Part shown: piece by piece, positions 1 through 8,260 of the stretch
Layout: each line of letters begins with the position of its first letter
Numbering within the stretch: position 1 is the stretch's first letter
Assembly (NCBI GenBank): GCA_963922595.1
Contig: CAWUIM010000006.1
Coordinates: forward strand, 1 to 64,000
Direction: 5' to 3'
Origin: JAJFFW01 sp963922595
GTDB lineage: Bacteria > Pseudomonadota > Alphaproteobacteria > Caulobacterales > Parvularculaceae
DNA length: 64,000 bases
Notes under the pieces: model-generated
Databases searched by the model: none
Told to the model about the DNA's origin: nothing
Seen by the model: only the letters and a program-made list of their open reading frames with translations
Made by a program: the position numbers and the translations under genes

Positions 1-161
1 GCGCACCCGGCGCCGGTCAGCGCGGCGATCGCCTGCCTGTGGGGACGCAAGGCGTCATCACCAATGGCCCGGCGGTGGCGAACGGGGCCACCTGGTGGCG
101 GATTGAAACGCCCAATCGCCAGGGCTGGTATCTGGAAAGCAATATGCAGGTTGTTCCCTAG
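1..161 (+). CDS. C-terminal fragment of an SH3-like domain protein
   Basis: Only the last 53 codons or so are inside the window; the gene begins to the left. The frame ends in TAG at 159-161. The tail holds the pattern GATWWRIE followed by GWYLE, which matches the end of bacterial SH3-like (SH3b) domains: a tryptophan pair, a short turn, then Gly-Trp and a final strand. Such domains usually sit in exported proteins that bind the cell wall or peptides, but nothing upstream is visible to say what this protein does. typA starts 68 bases later on the same strand. Confidence 0.5.
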   Translation, partial: APGAGQRGDRLPVGTQGVITNGPAVANGATWWRIETPNRQGWYLESNMQVVP

Positions 162-229
162 AACGCCGGCTTTTTGCGTTTGCGAATGAGCGCTTGCAAT
201 GGGGCGCAAAGGCTATAAGCCCTTGCGCC

Positions 230-2086
230 ATGACAGAAGCCAACCTAACAGCCCTGCGCAATATCGCGATCATCGCCCATGTGGACCATGGCAAGACGAC
301 GCTCGTGGACGAGATGTTGCGTCAGTCGGGGGCCGTCCTCGCGCACGCCGAAATGGCCGAGCGCGCCATGGACTCAAATGATATTGAACGCGAACGCGGC
401 ATCACGATTTTGGCGAAATGCACGTCCGTCCTTTGGGAAAAGGGCGACGCGCCCATTCGTCTGAACATTGTCGACACACCCGGCCACGCCGATTTTGGCG
501 GCGAAGTCGAACGCATCCTGTCGATGGTGGACGGGTGTTTGCTGCTCATCGACGCCGCTGAAGGGCCGATGCCGCAGACCAAGTTCGTCCTATCGAAAGC
601 ACTGGCGCTAGGACTAAAACCGATCGTGGTGCTGAATAAAGTCGACCGCCCGAGCGCGGATCCTGACGCAGCGCTCGATGCGGCTTTTGACCTGTTCGCA
701 GCGCTCGGCGCCAATGATGAACAACTCGACTTTCCGGTTCTCTATGCGTCTGGCCGCGACGGTTGGGCGTCGGACGAAATCGACGGGTCCCGCGAAAATC
801 TGACGCCTCTGTTTGAGGCGATCATCGCGCGCGTGCCGCCGCCGGCGCTAGCGGAAGATGCGGCGGCGCGTCCGTTCTCCATGCTGGCGACCACGTTGGA
901 GGCGGATCCGTTTCTGGGGCGCATCCTGACGGGTCGTGTCGTCTCCGGTTCGGTGAAGCCTGGCGTCACGCTGAAAGCGCTGTCACGCGACGGCGCTGAA
1001 ATTGAACGGGTACGGATAACAAAGGTATTGGCCTTTCGCGGTCTCAAGAGGCAGCCCGTTGATGACGCCTTTCCCGGCGACATCGTGGCGCTCGCTGGTT
1101 TTTCCAAAGCCTCCGTCGCCGACACGCTGTGCGATTTGACGGCGAGCGAGGCTTTGCCGGCGCAGCCGATCGACCCGCCGACGCTTTCGGTGACCATCGG
1201 CGCAAATGATTCGCCGCTAGCAGGCCGCGAAGGCGACAAGGTTCAGTCGCGGGTGATCCGTGAACGTCTCTTGCGCCAGGCGGAAGGCGATGTGGCCATC
1301 AGCGTGACCGAAACGGCGAACAAGGATGCGTTTGAAGTGGCGGGCCGCGGCGAACTGCAGCTTGGGGTCTTGATCGAAAATATGCGCCGCGAGGGTTTCG
1401 AATTAGCGGTCTCGCGCCCGCGCGTTGTCACGCGCCGCGACGAAAACGATCAGCTGCTTGAACCGATCGAAGAGGTGACGATCGACGTGGATGAGGAATT
1501 TTCCGGCGCTGTCATTGAGAAACTGACCCGGAAAAAAGCTGAGCTCATCGAGATGAAGCCTGGCGGCGGCGGCAAGACGCGGCTCATCTTGCACGCGCCG
1601 GCGCGCGCCTTGATTGGCTACCACGGAGAATTCCTGACGGACACGCGCGGCACTGGGGTGATGAACCGCGCCTATCTGGAGCATGCGCCTTATAAAGGCC
1701 CGATTGAAGGGCGGCGCAACGGGGTCTTGATTTCTAATGGCGACGGTGAGGCCGTGCCATACGCGCTCTGGAACCTGGAGGAGCGGGGCGTCATGTTCAT
1801 CTCGCCGGGCGAGAAGGTCTATAAGGGCATGATTATCGGCGAAAACGCCAAGCCCGATGATCTCGACGTCAATCCGCTCAAAGCGAAGCAATTGACCAAT
1901 ATCCGCGCCGCCGGAAAAGACGACGCCGTGCGCCTTACGCCGCCGAAACGGCTTAGCCTTGAACAGGCCATGTCTTATATCGATGAGGACGAGTTGCTTG
2001 AGGTGACGCCTCAGTCAATCCGTTTGCGGAAGATCGAACTGGAGCCGCATATGCGCAAGCGCCGCGCCAAGGACGCAGCCCTGTAG
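230..2086 (+). CDS. typA: Translational GTPase TypA/BipA
   Basis: Ribosome-binding GTPase of the EF-G/LepA superfamily, needed for ribosome assembly or translation under stress and cold. All GTPase motifs are visible near the N-terminus: the P-loop in HVDHGKTT, the switch region ERERGIT, DTPGH, and NKVD. The translational domain II and the EF-G-like domains III and V follow, and the C-terminal TypA-specific domain carries the motif GTGVMNR. From the ATG at 230 the product is 618 residues, close to the usual length of about 605-615. An in-frame ATG at 194 would add 12 residues before the conserved start (LRNIAIIAHVDHG), so 230 is preferred, although no strong ribosome site precedes it. The gene converges on the small NTF2-like gene downstream. 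Confidence 0.96.
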   Translation: MTEANLTALRNIAIIAHVDHGKTTLVDEMLRQSGAVLAHAEMAERAMDSNDIERERGITILAKCTSVLWEKGDAPIRLNIVDTPGHADFGGEVERILSMVDGCLLLIDAAEGPMPQTKFVLSKALALGLKPIVVLNKVDRPSADPDAALDAAFDLFAALGANDEQLDFPVLYASGRDGWASDEIDGSRENLTPLFEAIIARVPPPALAEDAAARPFSMLATTLEADPFLGRILTGRVVSGSVKPGVTLKALSRDGAEIERVRITKVLAFRGLKRQPVDDAFPGDIVALAGFSKASVADTLCDLTASEALPAQPIDPPTLSVTIGANDSPLAGREGDKVQSRVIRERLLRQAEGDVAISVTETANKDAFEVAGRGELQLGVLIENMRREGFELAVSRPRVVTRRDENDQLLEPIEEVTIDVDEEFSGAVIEKLTRKKAELIEMKPGGGGKTRLILHAPARALIGYHGEFLTDTRGTGVMNRAYLEHAPYKGPIEGRRNGVLISNGDGEAVPYALWNLEERGVMFISPGEKVYKGMIIGENAKPDDLDVNPLKAKQLTNIRAAGKDDAVRLTPPKRLSLEQAMSYIDEDELLEVTPQSIRLRKIELEPHMRKRRAKDAAL

Positions 2087-2119
2087 GCGGCTAGCCCGCT
2101 TTAACGTTTTGCGCCAGGC

Positions 2120-2509
2120 TTATTGAGGCGGCGGCGTGTAATAGAACTCTTCGCGCACAATTTTACCGTCGGCGACGGTGTAAACACCGAATTCCTTCAT
2201 CTGCATGCGTTGGCCGCTGGCGCGGTCGGTCGCATCAAGCTCGAAGATAACCCCGAACTTATCGTCGCCATGAAAATAGGGGCCGTCGGTCGTGGAAGAA
2301 TGCTCCTCCATCATTTCTCGCCATTGCTCGTGTTTGGCCTTGATCGCATCAAGTCCTTCAAAGACGCGCGGTGCGCCTTCGGCCATCGCCGCTGCTTCAA
2401 CGGAAACGGCGTTCGGCGCGTAAAGGGCGTCGAGTCCTTCTTTTTCTTTGCCAGCGCGGCAATTGGCGACAAGCGTATTGGCGACTTCCATTAGCTTGGA
2501 ATCAAACAT
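2120..2509 (-). CDS. SnoaL/NTF2-like fold protein
   Basis: A 129-residue protein with the look of the SnoaL/DUF4440 NTF2-like family: an N-terminal helical part, a middle segment in which a GLDAIKAKHEQW helix packs against the sheet, and C-terminal strands with the family-typical phrase FGVYTVADGKIVREEFYY. These small alpha+beta barrels may be enzymes, ligand binders or regulatory domains, so the substrate cannot be named. The ATG at 2509 is chosen because GGAAG lies about 8 bases upstream; a longer in-frame extension to 2653 has no such support. There is no signal peptide. It reads on the same strand as the PlsC-like gene but starts about 160 bases after it ends. Confidence 0.72.
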   Translation of the reverse strand: MFDSKLMEVANTLVANCRAGKEKEGLDALYAPNAVSVEAAAMAEGAPRVFEGLDAIKAKHEQWREMMEEHSSTTDGPYFHGDDKFGVIFELDATDRASGQRMQMKEFGVYTVADGKIVREEFYYTPPPQ

Positions 2510-2667
2510 GGGCGCACTTCCTTCCTTTTCATCGCGCAGCCTGTCTTGCGGCGTGCGCGCAAAGAAGATAGCGCGCGTAATTGGGAACGACAAATTTAAA
2601 TGAATTCCAAGACGCCTTGATAAAAATGGTTTACGGGCGGCTGGCGCGATCACGTGGACAGGTGGGT

Positions 2668-3279
2668 TCAGGTTCCCTTACGGCGCGCCTCGTCCGTACG
2701 CCCATCATATTTGCCGGTGATCGGCGCATAAAAAGCTTTGATTTTTTCAAGGTCCGCGTCGTAGTCGCCGGTGGTGATCAGCTTGCCGCCGATGCCGCCC
2801 ACTTTGTTTTTATAATCGAGATAGCCGAATGCGATCGGCACGCCTGCGCCGTGGGCGATATTGTAAAATCCCGTTTTCCAGTAGCGCACTTTCGACCGCG
2901 TGCCTTCCGGCGGGATCGCAACGAGCAGGTCGTCCGCTTCTTGGTAAATCGCCACCATCTGATCGACCACATTATTTGATTTCGATCGGTCGATCGGAAT
3001 GCCGCCAAGCGCATGCATCAACCATCCAAACGGTCCCTTGAAGAGACTGTCTTTGCCCATCCATTTAAGGTCAACGCGGTAATAGAAGGCGACCGCAAGC
3101 ATAATCGGAAGGTCCCAATTGGTGGTGTGGGGCGCGGCGATCACCACCATCTTCTTATCTTCAGGGATTTCGCCGCCGATGCGCCAGCCCGCGAGCCCAT
3201 AAAGACCAAGAATCACGCTGCGGCAGAGCTCGTAGACAAAGCCGCGCTTGTGGCGGGAGGCGGGTTTCGCCGGAGGCAA
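2668..3279 (-). CDS. PlsC-like 1-acylglycerol-3-phosphate acyltransferase family protein
   Basis: Probable acyltransferase of the PlsC/LPLAT superfamily, which transfers acyl chains onto glycerolipid or related acceptors at the inner membrane. The catalytic HX4D motif is seen as HTTNWD (His51, Asp56), and the second conserved block is PPEGTRS at about residue 122. The length of 203 residues is a little short for PlsC (about 240) and fits the compact bacterial subgroup of 1-acyl-sn-glycerol-3-phosphate acyltransferase-like proteins. The start codon is TTG, only 2 bases after the stop of the TraB-like gene, so the two are almost certainly cotranscribed. The acceptor lipid is not determined by the sequence. 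Confidence 0.85.
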   Translation of the reverse strand: MPPAKPASRHKRGFVYELCRSVILGLYGLAGWRIGGEIPEDKKMVVIAAPHTTNWDLPIMLAVAFYYRVDLKWMGKDSLFKGPFGWLMHALGGIPIDRSKSNNVVDQMVAIYQEADDLLVAIPPEGTRSKVRYWKTGFYNIAHGAGVPIAFGYLDYKNKVGGIGGKLITTGDYDADLEKIKAFYAPITGKYDGRTDEARRKGT

Positions 3280-3281
3280 GA

Positions 3282-4262
3282 TCAGTCGTCCAGGCCGTAG
3301 CGGGAGACGTCAAATCCTTTTTCAGACAATATGGCGGGCACGGATTTATCTCCCACAAGGTGGCCGGCCCCCACGGCGACGAGAATGCGGCCGCGTCCGG
3401 CCATCAACCGTTCGATGCTTTCGCCCCAGGCGGCGTTGCGCTGAATGAGAAGGGCGTCATAGACCTCGGGCGCGTCCACGCGCATCGTATCATTCATGAG
3501 CCTGTCAATCGCGTCCACATCGCCTTCGCGCCAGGCCCGAAAGAGCTCCGCGAATTGTTCGTCCTGTTCATCCCAATCGCGTAATGTCAATCTCAATAAT
3601 TCAAGCTCCACCTCAGGTTCGAGGGAAGTGAACAGCGCCAACTGTTCGCTGACGGTCTCAAAAAATCCGAGGTCGCGGCCGCGCACGCGGGCTTCGGACA
3701 GGAGAACCGTTTCCACCCCGGAGCTAGGGTCGAAGCCTTGGGAGACGATGTATTGCACTGTCAGGTTCAAAAAGGCCTGCCAAGGGCGCATCGTATCCAC
3801 CGCTTCGAACGGCAGGCCCACCTCGGCGGACACCTGCTGGAGCGTCGCCGCGTCCTCGTCGCCGAGCATTGCGCTCAATGACTCGCCCTTTGGCAAGAAC
3901 CCTTGCGTCATCAAGGTTTGGATCGTTTTCTGCTGAGCGTCGGGCGTGTCCACCTCCGCCTCGAAATAGATCTTGTCCGCCGCGTCGATCGCCCGCGCCA
4001 AGGCGTCTGAGCGCCAGTCGAGCCCCGGTGGAAGAATGTGAAATGTCCCGAGCAGCCAGATTTCACTGTCTTCATCGCGAACGACCCACATGGCGGGATC
4101 AGCGCGGCCTGCGTCAGCCGCGCCTGCGGCCTGCGCCGCCGCCTCTTGCGCCTCGGCGTCCGCGACCACGGTCTCTTCCGGGGTGGCGAACGCTGCGATC
4201 GGCGCCGCCGCAAGAAACGCGGCGGTAATCCCGATGATCCAACGCGGCGATAGCTGTTGCAT
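3282..4262 (-). CDS. Exported TraB/GumN family protein
   Basis: TraB/GumN family protein of 326 residues, in the haem-binding/peptidase-like fold related to Tiki proteins. The two signature motifs are present: GTFHILPP near residue 70 and the C-terminal GAGHLVGDKS that ends the domain. The N-terminus is a signal peptide (MQQLSPRWIIGITAAFL, with AFA before the mature chain), so the protein acts outside the cytoplasm. The ATG at 4262 has GGAGA 8 bases upstream; a longer in-frame form reaching 4454 would bury the signal peptide and is rejected. Biochemical activity in bacteria is unclear; some family members are proposed metalloproteases. First gene of a two-gene unit with the PlsC-like gene. 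Confidence 0.85.
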   Translation of the reverse strand: MQQLSPRWIIGITAAFLAAAPIAAFATPEETVVADAEAQEAAAQAAGAADAGRADPAMWVVRDEDSEIWLLGTFHILPPGLDWRSDALARAIDAADKIYFEAEVDTPDAQQKTIQTLMTQGFLPKGESLSAMLGDEDAATLQQVSAEVGLPFEAVDTMRPWQAFLNLTVQYIVSQGFDPSSGVETVLLSEARVRGRDLGFFETVSEQLALFTSLEPEVELELLRLTLRDWDEQDEQFAELFRAWREGDVDAIDRLMNDTMRVDAPEVYDALLIQRNAAWGESIERLMAGRGRILVAVGAGHLVGDKSVPAILSEKGFDVSRYGLDD

Positions 4263-4875
4263 GGGTGTTCTCCAGTTACTCATCTTACTCTTGCGCGCGA
4301 CCATATCGCGTTTCGCCGCCGACGCCACGTCTCGCCAAATCGTATCGGATTTTTTGCGAACACTGCGTAGTGTAGCAACGTGTGATTGGTGTGCGCTGCA
4401 ATAAAATATAATTGGCAGCGCGTTAGAACTCACGATCCGATTTGCGCGGCTCACGGCGCCGCGCCAGCTTGTGCAAAACTATTTTATTTCGCGCGGGCGC
4501 ACGCAAAAAAAACGGTTGGAATTTGCGGACATACGCAAAAAATTCTGCTGGCGATAGAATAATTTACGACTTTGCAATTTGATCGCGAGCACACGATGCA
4601 ATAGTGACGATCGTGATCGGAATTCGGCGCGGCAGGGTTGTTTTTGCGCTCGAAATAACTCACTATCAAATTAGCTCACAGTAGGGCGACTTGGGGGTCG
4701 CGGCTTACACATACATAAAAATCAGTATACGGCCGTCTTCAATTCCAAGTGTTACTTGTAAATTCTTGCGTATCAGGAATCGGCTAGGTCGTATCGTCGT
4801 TTGAATGATTTCACGGCGGCGGGAGACGTGCTTGCGCCGCTTCCAAGGGTTCATCCATTACAGAAAGGATTTTGT
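4263..4875. other. AT-rich intergenic region between divergent genes
   Basis: About 610 bases between the leftward TraB-like gene and the rightward exported protein. It is visibly richer in A and T than its surroundings from about 4380 to 4800, as expected for two promoters. A 61-codon open frame at 4484-4669 on the minus strand has no ribosome site and no recognisable protein style, so it is not called. No RNA gene or repeat is recognised. Confidence 0.5.
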
Positions 4876-5448
4876 ATGTTACGGCGTATTTTATTAGCTG
4901 GGCCGATGCTATTCGGCCTCATGCTTGCCGCGTTCTCCGCGCAAGCATCAATGTTGGAGCGGTTGTCGTTCGACGATCTATCCTCGCGCGCGGACAAGAT
5001 TTTCCGCGGACGCGTGATCGATGTTGAACAAGGCACGAAAGCTATCGGCGGCGGTGAAATCCCGATTGTCACCTATCGGATTCGCGTGGCTGAAATGCTT
5101 AAAGGCTCTGCCGATCTTGAAAAAGACGGCCGCCAGGTCATGGAAATTACGATGGCCGGCAGCATAAAAAATGAATCGGCGAATGACGGCTTGATGCATT
5201 TTTCCATTTTCCGCGACGTGCCGAAATTTGAGCGCGGCCGCGAATATGTGTTGTTCATGACGCCGCGCAGCTCAGCCGGTCTCTCAACGCCGGTCGGCCT
5301 CGGGCAAGGCGCCTTCGACATCTTAACGACAGCGAAGGAAGACATGGCCGTCAATCAGTTCAACAATATCGGCCTTGGCGTCTCTGAAGGTGAACCGATG
5401 TCTTACGAGAGCATGAGAGAAGCTGTCGAAGAATCGGCTGGCGAGTAA
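4876..5448 (+). CDS. Exported protein of unknown function, paired with the matrixin protease
   Basis: A 190-residue protein with a clear signal peptide (MLRRILLAGPMLFGLMLAA, cleavage after AQAS or AFSAQA). The mature part begins MLERLSFDDLSSRAD and continues with a beta-rich segment (VTYRIRVAEMLKG; YVLFMTPRSSAG; VGLGQGAFDI). I do not recognise a named domain. The pattern of a short exported protein that speaks of itself as a beta sandwich, directly in front of a secreted protease, would suit an inhibitor, chaperone or processing partner, but that is inference from position alone. The ATG at 4876 has AAAGGA 6 bases upstream; a TTG at 4801 would add 25 residues with no support. The next gene starts 14 bases after the stop. 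Confidence 0.75.
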   Translation: MLRRILLAGPMLFGLMLAAFSAQASMLERLSFDDLSSRADKIFRGRVIDVEQGTKAIGGGEIPIVTYRIRVAEMLKGSADLEKDGRQVMEITMAGSIKNESANDGLMHFSIFRDVPKFERGREYVLFMTPRSSAGLSTPVGLGQGAFDILTTAKEDMAVNQFNNIGLGVSEGEPMSYESMREAVEESAGE

Positions 5449-5462
5449 GGGGGACGACAACC

Positions 5463-8096
5463 ATGACAAAGAAATCAAAATTTATTTGCATCGCCGCCCT
5501 CGCGGCCATGATGACGACCCCCGCCTTTGCAGGCGGCCCGCTCGCCGTTTGCGAAAGCGGCGTGCCGTTCCGTTGGGAGAATGACGGACAAAATATTCCG
5601 TTCAATCCTGATCAGGGCGCTCTTGGTCCAGTGTCGGCTGCAGACGCAGTGGCGCTTGTCGATGCGTCGTTCCAGGTCTGGGAAGATGTGGGTCCGTCAG
5701 CGGCGACCTATGAAAACGCCGGCGTCTTGCCGGTGGACGTGGACATCACCAATTTCGGTCCCTTCCTCAATCCCACAGGACCGGACGGCTTGTCCGCCAT
5801 CGTCTTCGATGACACGGGCGAGATCTTCGATCTCCTCTTTGGCCCAGGCTCCGGTATTCTCGGTTTCGCCGGACCTGAATTCGGCGATACCGCCGCGTGT
5901 ACGATCACTGAAGGCGTCTCGTTCCTGAACGGTCCGTCATTTACTGATTTGACGGCGGCATTCGACGTTATGGTGCACGAGTTCGGCCACTATTCGAACC
6001 TCGCGCATACGGTCGTGAACGGTCAGCAGTTCATCGGCGCCGGCGACACCTCCGGTCCGAGCCCGAACAATACCTTCGGCACGCCTGACCCGACGGCGGA
6101 CACCATCGAAACGATGTATCCGTTCTACTTCGGTCCGGGTTCCGGCACGAATACGCCGCACCGGGACGATATTGCGAGCCTTTCCACGCTCTATCCGGAT
6201 CCGTCGTTCGCGACTGACTTCGGCTCGATCAGTGGATCGGTTCTGGCGCCGAACGGCGTAACGCGGTTGACGGGCGTCAACGTTATCGCCCGGAACATCG
6301 CCGATCCGTTCAATGACGCGGTGTCTGCGATTTCGAGTGACTTTACCGATGCGACGGATCAGTCTGACCCGGTTGTCGGGACCTACCTGATTGAAGGTCT
6401 GACGCCCGGCGCTGACTACGCCGTCTATATCGACGAAGTGCTCGCAGGCGGGTTCTCGACAACGCTGTTGACGCCTCTTCCGGGACCGGAGGAGTTTTTC
6501 AACGGGGCGAACGAGTCCTCGATCTTCGACGATCCGACGGAATTCACGCCGATCACTGTTGCGGCGGGCGGCGACGCCTCCGGAACGGACATCATCTTCA
6601 ACAGCCCCGCGCCAGGCACGCCGCTGCCGGTGGGTGACGACGGCAACGTGCAGGTGTTCCTGCCGTTCACCTTCGAAATCTGCAATGTGGAATTCGATTC
6701 CGTCTTCATCAACGCCAACGGCAACCTCACCTTCGGTGCGCCGTCGGGCGACTTCTCTGAGTCGGTTGCTGATTTGATCGCCGGTCCGCCGCGGATCGCC
6801 GGTCTCTGGGATGACTTGAACCCGAATGCTGGCGGTACGGTCTCCTTTGATCAGACAGCCGGCACCTTTACGGTGACGTGGGACGGCGTACCGGAGTTCT
6901 TCTCAACGGGATCGAACACCTTCTCGATCACATTGAATGACGCCGGTAACTTCATTGATCTCGTCTATGGCGATTTGTCAGCGACGGACGGGCTTGCAGG
7001 CGTCACCTGCGGCAGCGCCTTCACCGCAGGCAATGAGACCGGTATCGATCTCAGTGCAGGCACTGAAGGTCGGAGCCGCTGGACACTGCGCAGAAGCGCG
7101 GCGGTGTTCGAACTGTTCGACGGATCAAATCCAAACGATTTGGCGCAGTCGACAGTGGGCTTCAACCCAACGGTCATCTACAGAGACCGGTTTGAGCCGA
7201 ACAACTCGTTCGCGTCTGCGCGGACGATTTCTGTTCCGTTCAACTCATCGGAGATTCGGCGTTACACCGAGCTCTCGCCAACGGGCGGCGATGTGGATTT
7301 CTTCCGCTTCCGCGCGCGGGCTGGAACGACGTTGATCGCCGAAGTGGCGTCAGGACAGCTCGATTCCGTGCTCGGCCTGTTCGACAGTGCGGGCAATCTG
7401 GTCGCAGCTGACGACGATGGCGGCGCAGGTCTCTTGTCTCGCATCGTCTTCCCGATTCCGGCGGACGGCGACTATATCGTCGCTGTATCTGCGTTCCCCG
7501 ACTTTGGGTTCACAGGCGCCGGCGGCTCGGGCGGTCGGTACGTTCTTGACCTCGCGGCGATCAGAGGAACGCCAATCGCTCTTGGTGATGACGATTCCGA
7601 AGAAGTGGCGATCGGATTCACCTTCCCATTCCAGGGAACCGATTGGTCAAGCGTCTTTGTGAACTCGAACGGCAACCTGACGTTCGGTTCAGGCGATACG
7701 GACTTCTCAGAATCCGTGGCTGAGCTGTTGAGCGATCAACCGCGCATCGCAGCGCTCTGGGACGACCTCTCGCCGAACCAGGGCGGCATGGTCATCGTCG
7801 ATAACTCGGATGGCCGCTTTACCGTCACCTTCCGGGATGTGCCGGAGTTCTTCGCGTCAACGACCAACAGCTTCGCTGTCTCGCTGTCGCGCCGCGGCTC
7901 CGTGCGGATCTCCTATGACGGCATTGCGTCCACCGACAGCATTGTCGGCGTCACCCAAGGCGGCGGCGTCGCCGATCCGGGTGCGACCGACTTGTCGCTT
8001 GGCGGACCGTTCTCGTCGTTCGGTACGACCTACGAAGAATTCAGTTTCTTCGGGTCGGGCTTCGACCTGGATGGCACCCGGTTGGACTTCAACTAA
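5463..8096 (+). CDS. Secreted matrixin-type zinc metalloprotease with duplicated C-terminal beta domains
   Basis: An 877-residue exported protein: signal peptide (residues 1-20, ending AFA), then a metalloprotease domain to about residue 240 with the metzincin zinc site HEFGHYSNLAH (His172, Glu173, His176, His182), the MEROPS M10/matrixin pattern. A carboxypeptidase-regulatory/SdrD-like beta domain follows at about 255-385. Next comes a beta domain at about 387-517, then a bacterial pre-peptidase C-terminal (PPC) domain at about 575-700 opening with DRFEPNNSF. Last is a second copy of the 387-517 domain at about 703-830. Both copies share NGNLTFG, DFSESVA and PRIA.LWDDL.PN.GG. The mature protein is acidic and lacks membrane helices, so release or surface attachment is likely. 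Strong AGGGGG ribosome site. Substrate unknown. Confidence 0.88.
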   Translation: MTKKSKFICIAALAAMMTTPAFAGGPLAVCESGVPFRWENDGQNIPFNPDQGALGPVSAADAVALVDASFQVWEDVGPSAATYENAGVLPVDVDITNFGPFLNPTGPDGLSAIVFDDTGEIFDLLFGPGSGILGFAGPEFGDTAACTITEGVSFLNGPSFTDLTAAFDVMVHEFGHYSNLAHTVVNGQQFIGAGDTSGPSPNNTFGTPDPTADTIETMYPFYFGPGSGTNTPHRDDIASLSTLYPDPSFATDFGSISGSVLAPNGVTRLTGVNVIARNIADPFNDAVSAISSDFTDATDQSDPVVGTYLIEGLTPGADYAVYIDEVLAGGFSTTLLTPLPGPEEFFNGANESSIFDDPTEFTPITVAAGGDASGTDIIFNSPAPGTPLPVGDDGNVQVFLPFTFEICNVEFDSVFINANGNLTFGAPSGDFSESVADLIAGPPRIAGLWDDLNPNAGGTVSFDQTAGTFTVTWDGVPEFFSTGSNTFSITLNDAGNFIDLVYGDLSATDGLAGVTCGSAFTAGNETGIDLSAGTEGRSRWTLRRSAAVFELFDGSNPNDLAQSTVGFNPTVIYRDRFEPNNSFASARTISVPFNSSEIRRYTELSPTGGDVDFFRFRARAGTTLIAEVASGQLDSVLGLFDSAGNLVAADDDGGAGLLSRIVFPIPADGDYIVAVSAFPDFGFTGAGGSGGRYVLDLAAIRGTPIALGDDDSEEVAIGFTFPFQGTDWSSVFVNSNGNLTFGSGDTDFSESVAELLSDQPRIAALWDDLSPNQGGMVIVDNSDGRFTVTFRDVPEFFASTTNSFAVSLSRRGSVRISYDGIASTDSIVGVTQGGGVADPGATDLSLGGPFSSFGTTYEEFSFFGSGFDLDGTRLDFN

Positions 8097-8120
8097 AAAT
8101 ATCGCACGCGATATTTGAGA

Positions 8121-8152
8121 AGCCGGCGAGCAACTGCTCGCCGGCTTTTTTT
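8121..8152 (+). terminator. Rho-independent terminator after the matrixin gene
   Basis: AGCCGGCGAG pairs with CTCGCCGGCT across a very short loop and is followed by a run of seven T. A second, weaker inverted repeat, AAATATCGC/GCGATATTT at 8097-8116, begins at the matrixin stop codon. Together they end the two-gene secreted unit before the convergent GH3 gene. Confidence 0.9.
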
Positions 8153-8260
8153 GTTTTTGGGCGCCGCAGTTGAATTCACCAGCCATGCAGTGATTGCCGA
8201 GGGAGCCGTTAGCGATCTGCGATGTGTATTGACCGGTGGGCCCCGTTCGCAGCGACGGGT

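Noticed and set aside
4484..4669. 61-codon open frame in the AT-rich gap
   Set aside because: Short, without ribosome site, and its composition looks like non-coding AT-rich DNA.
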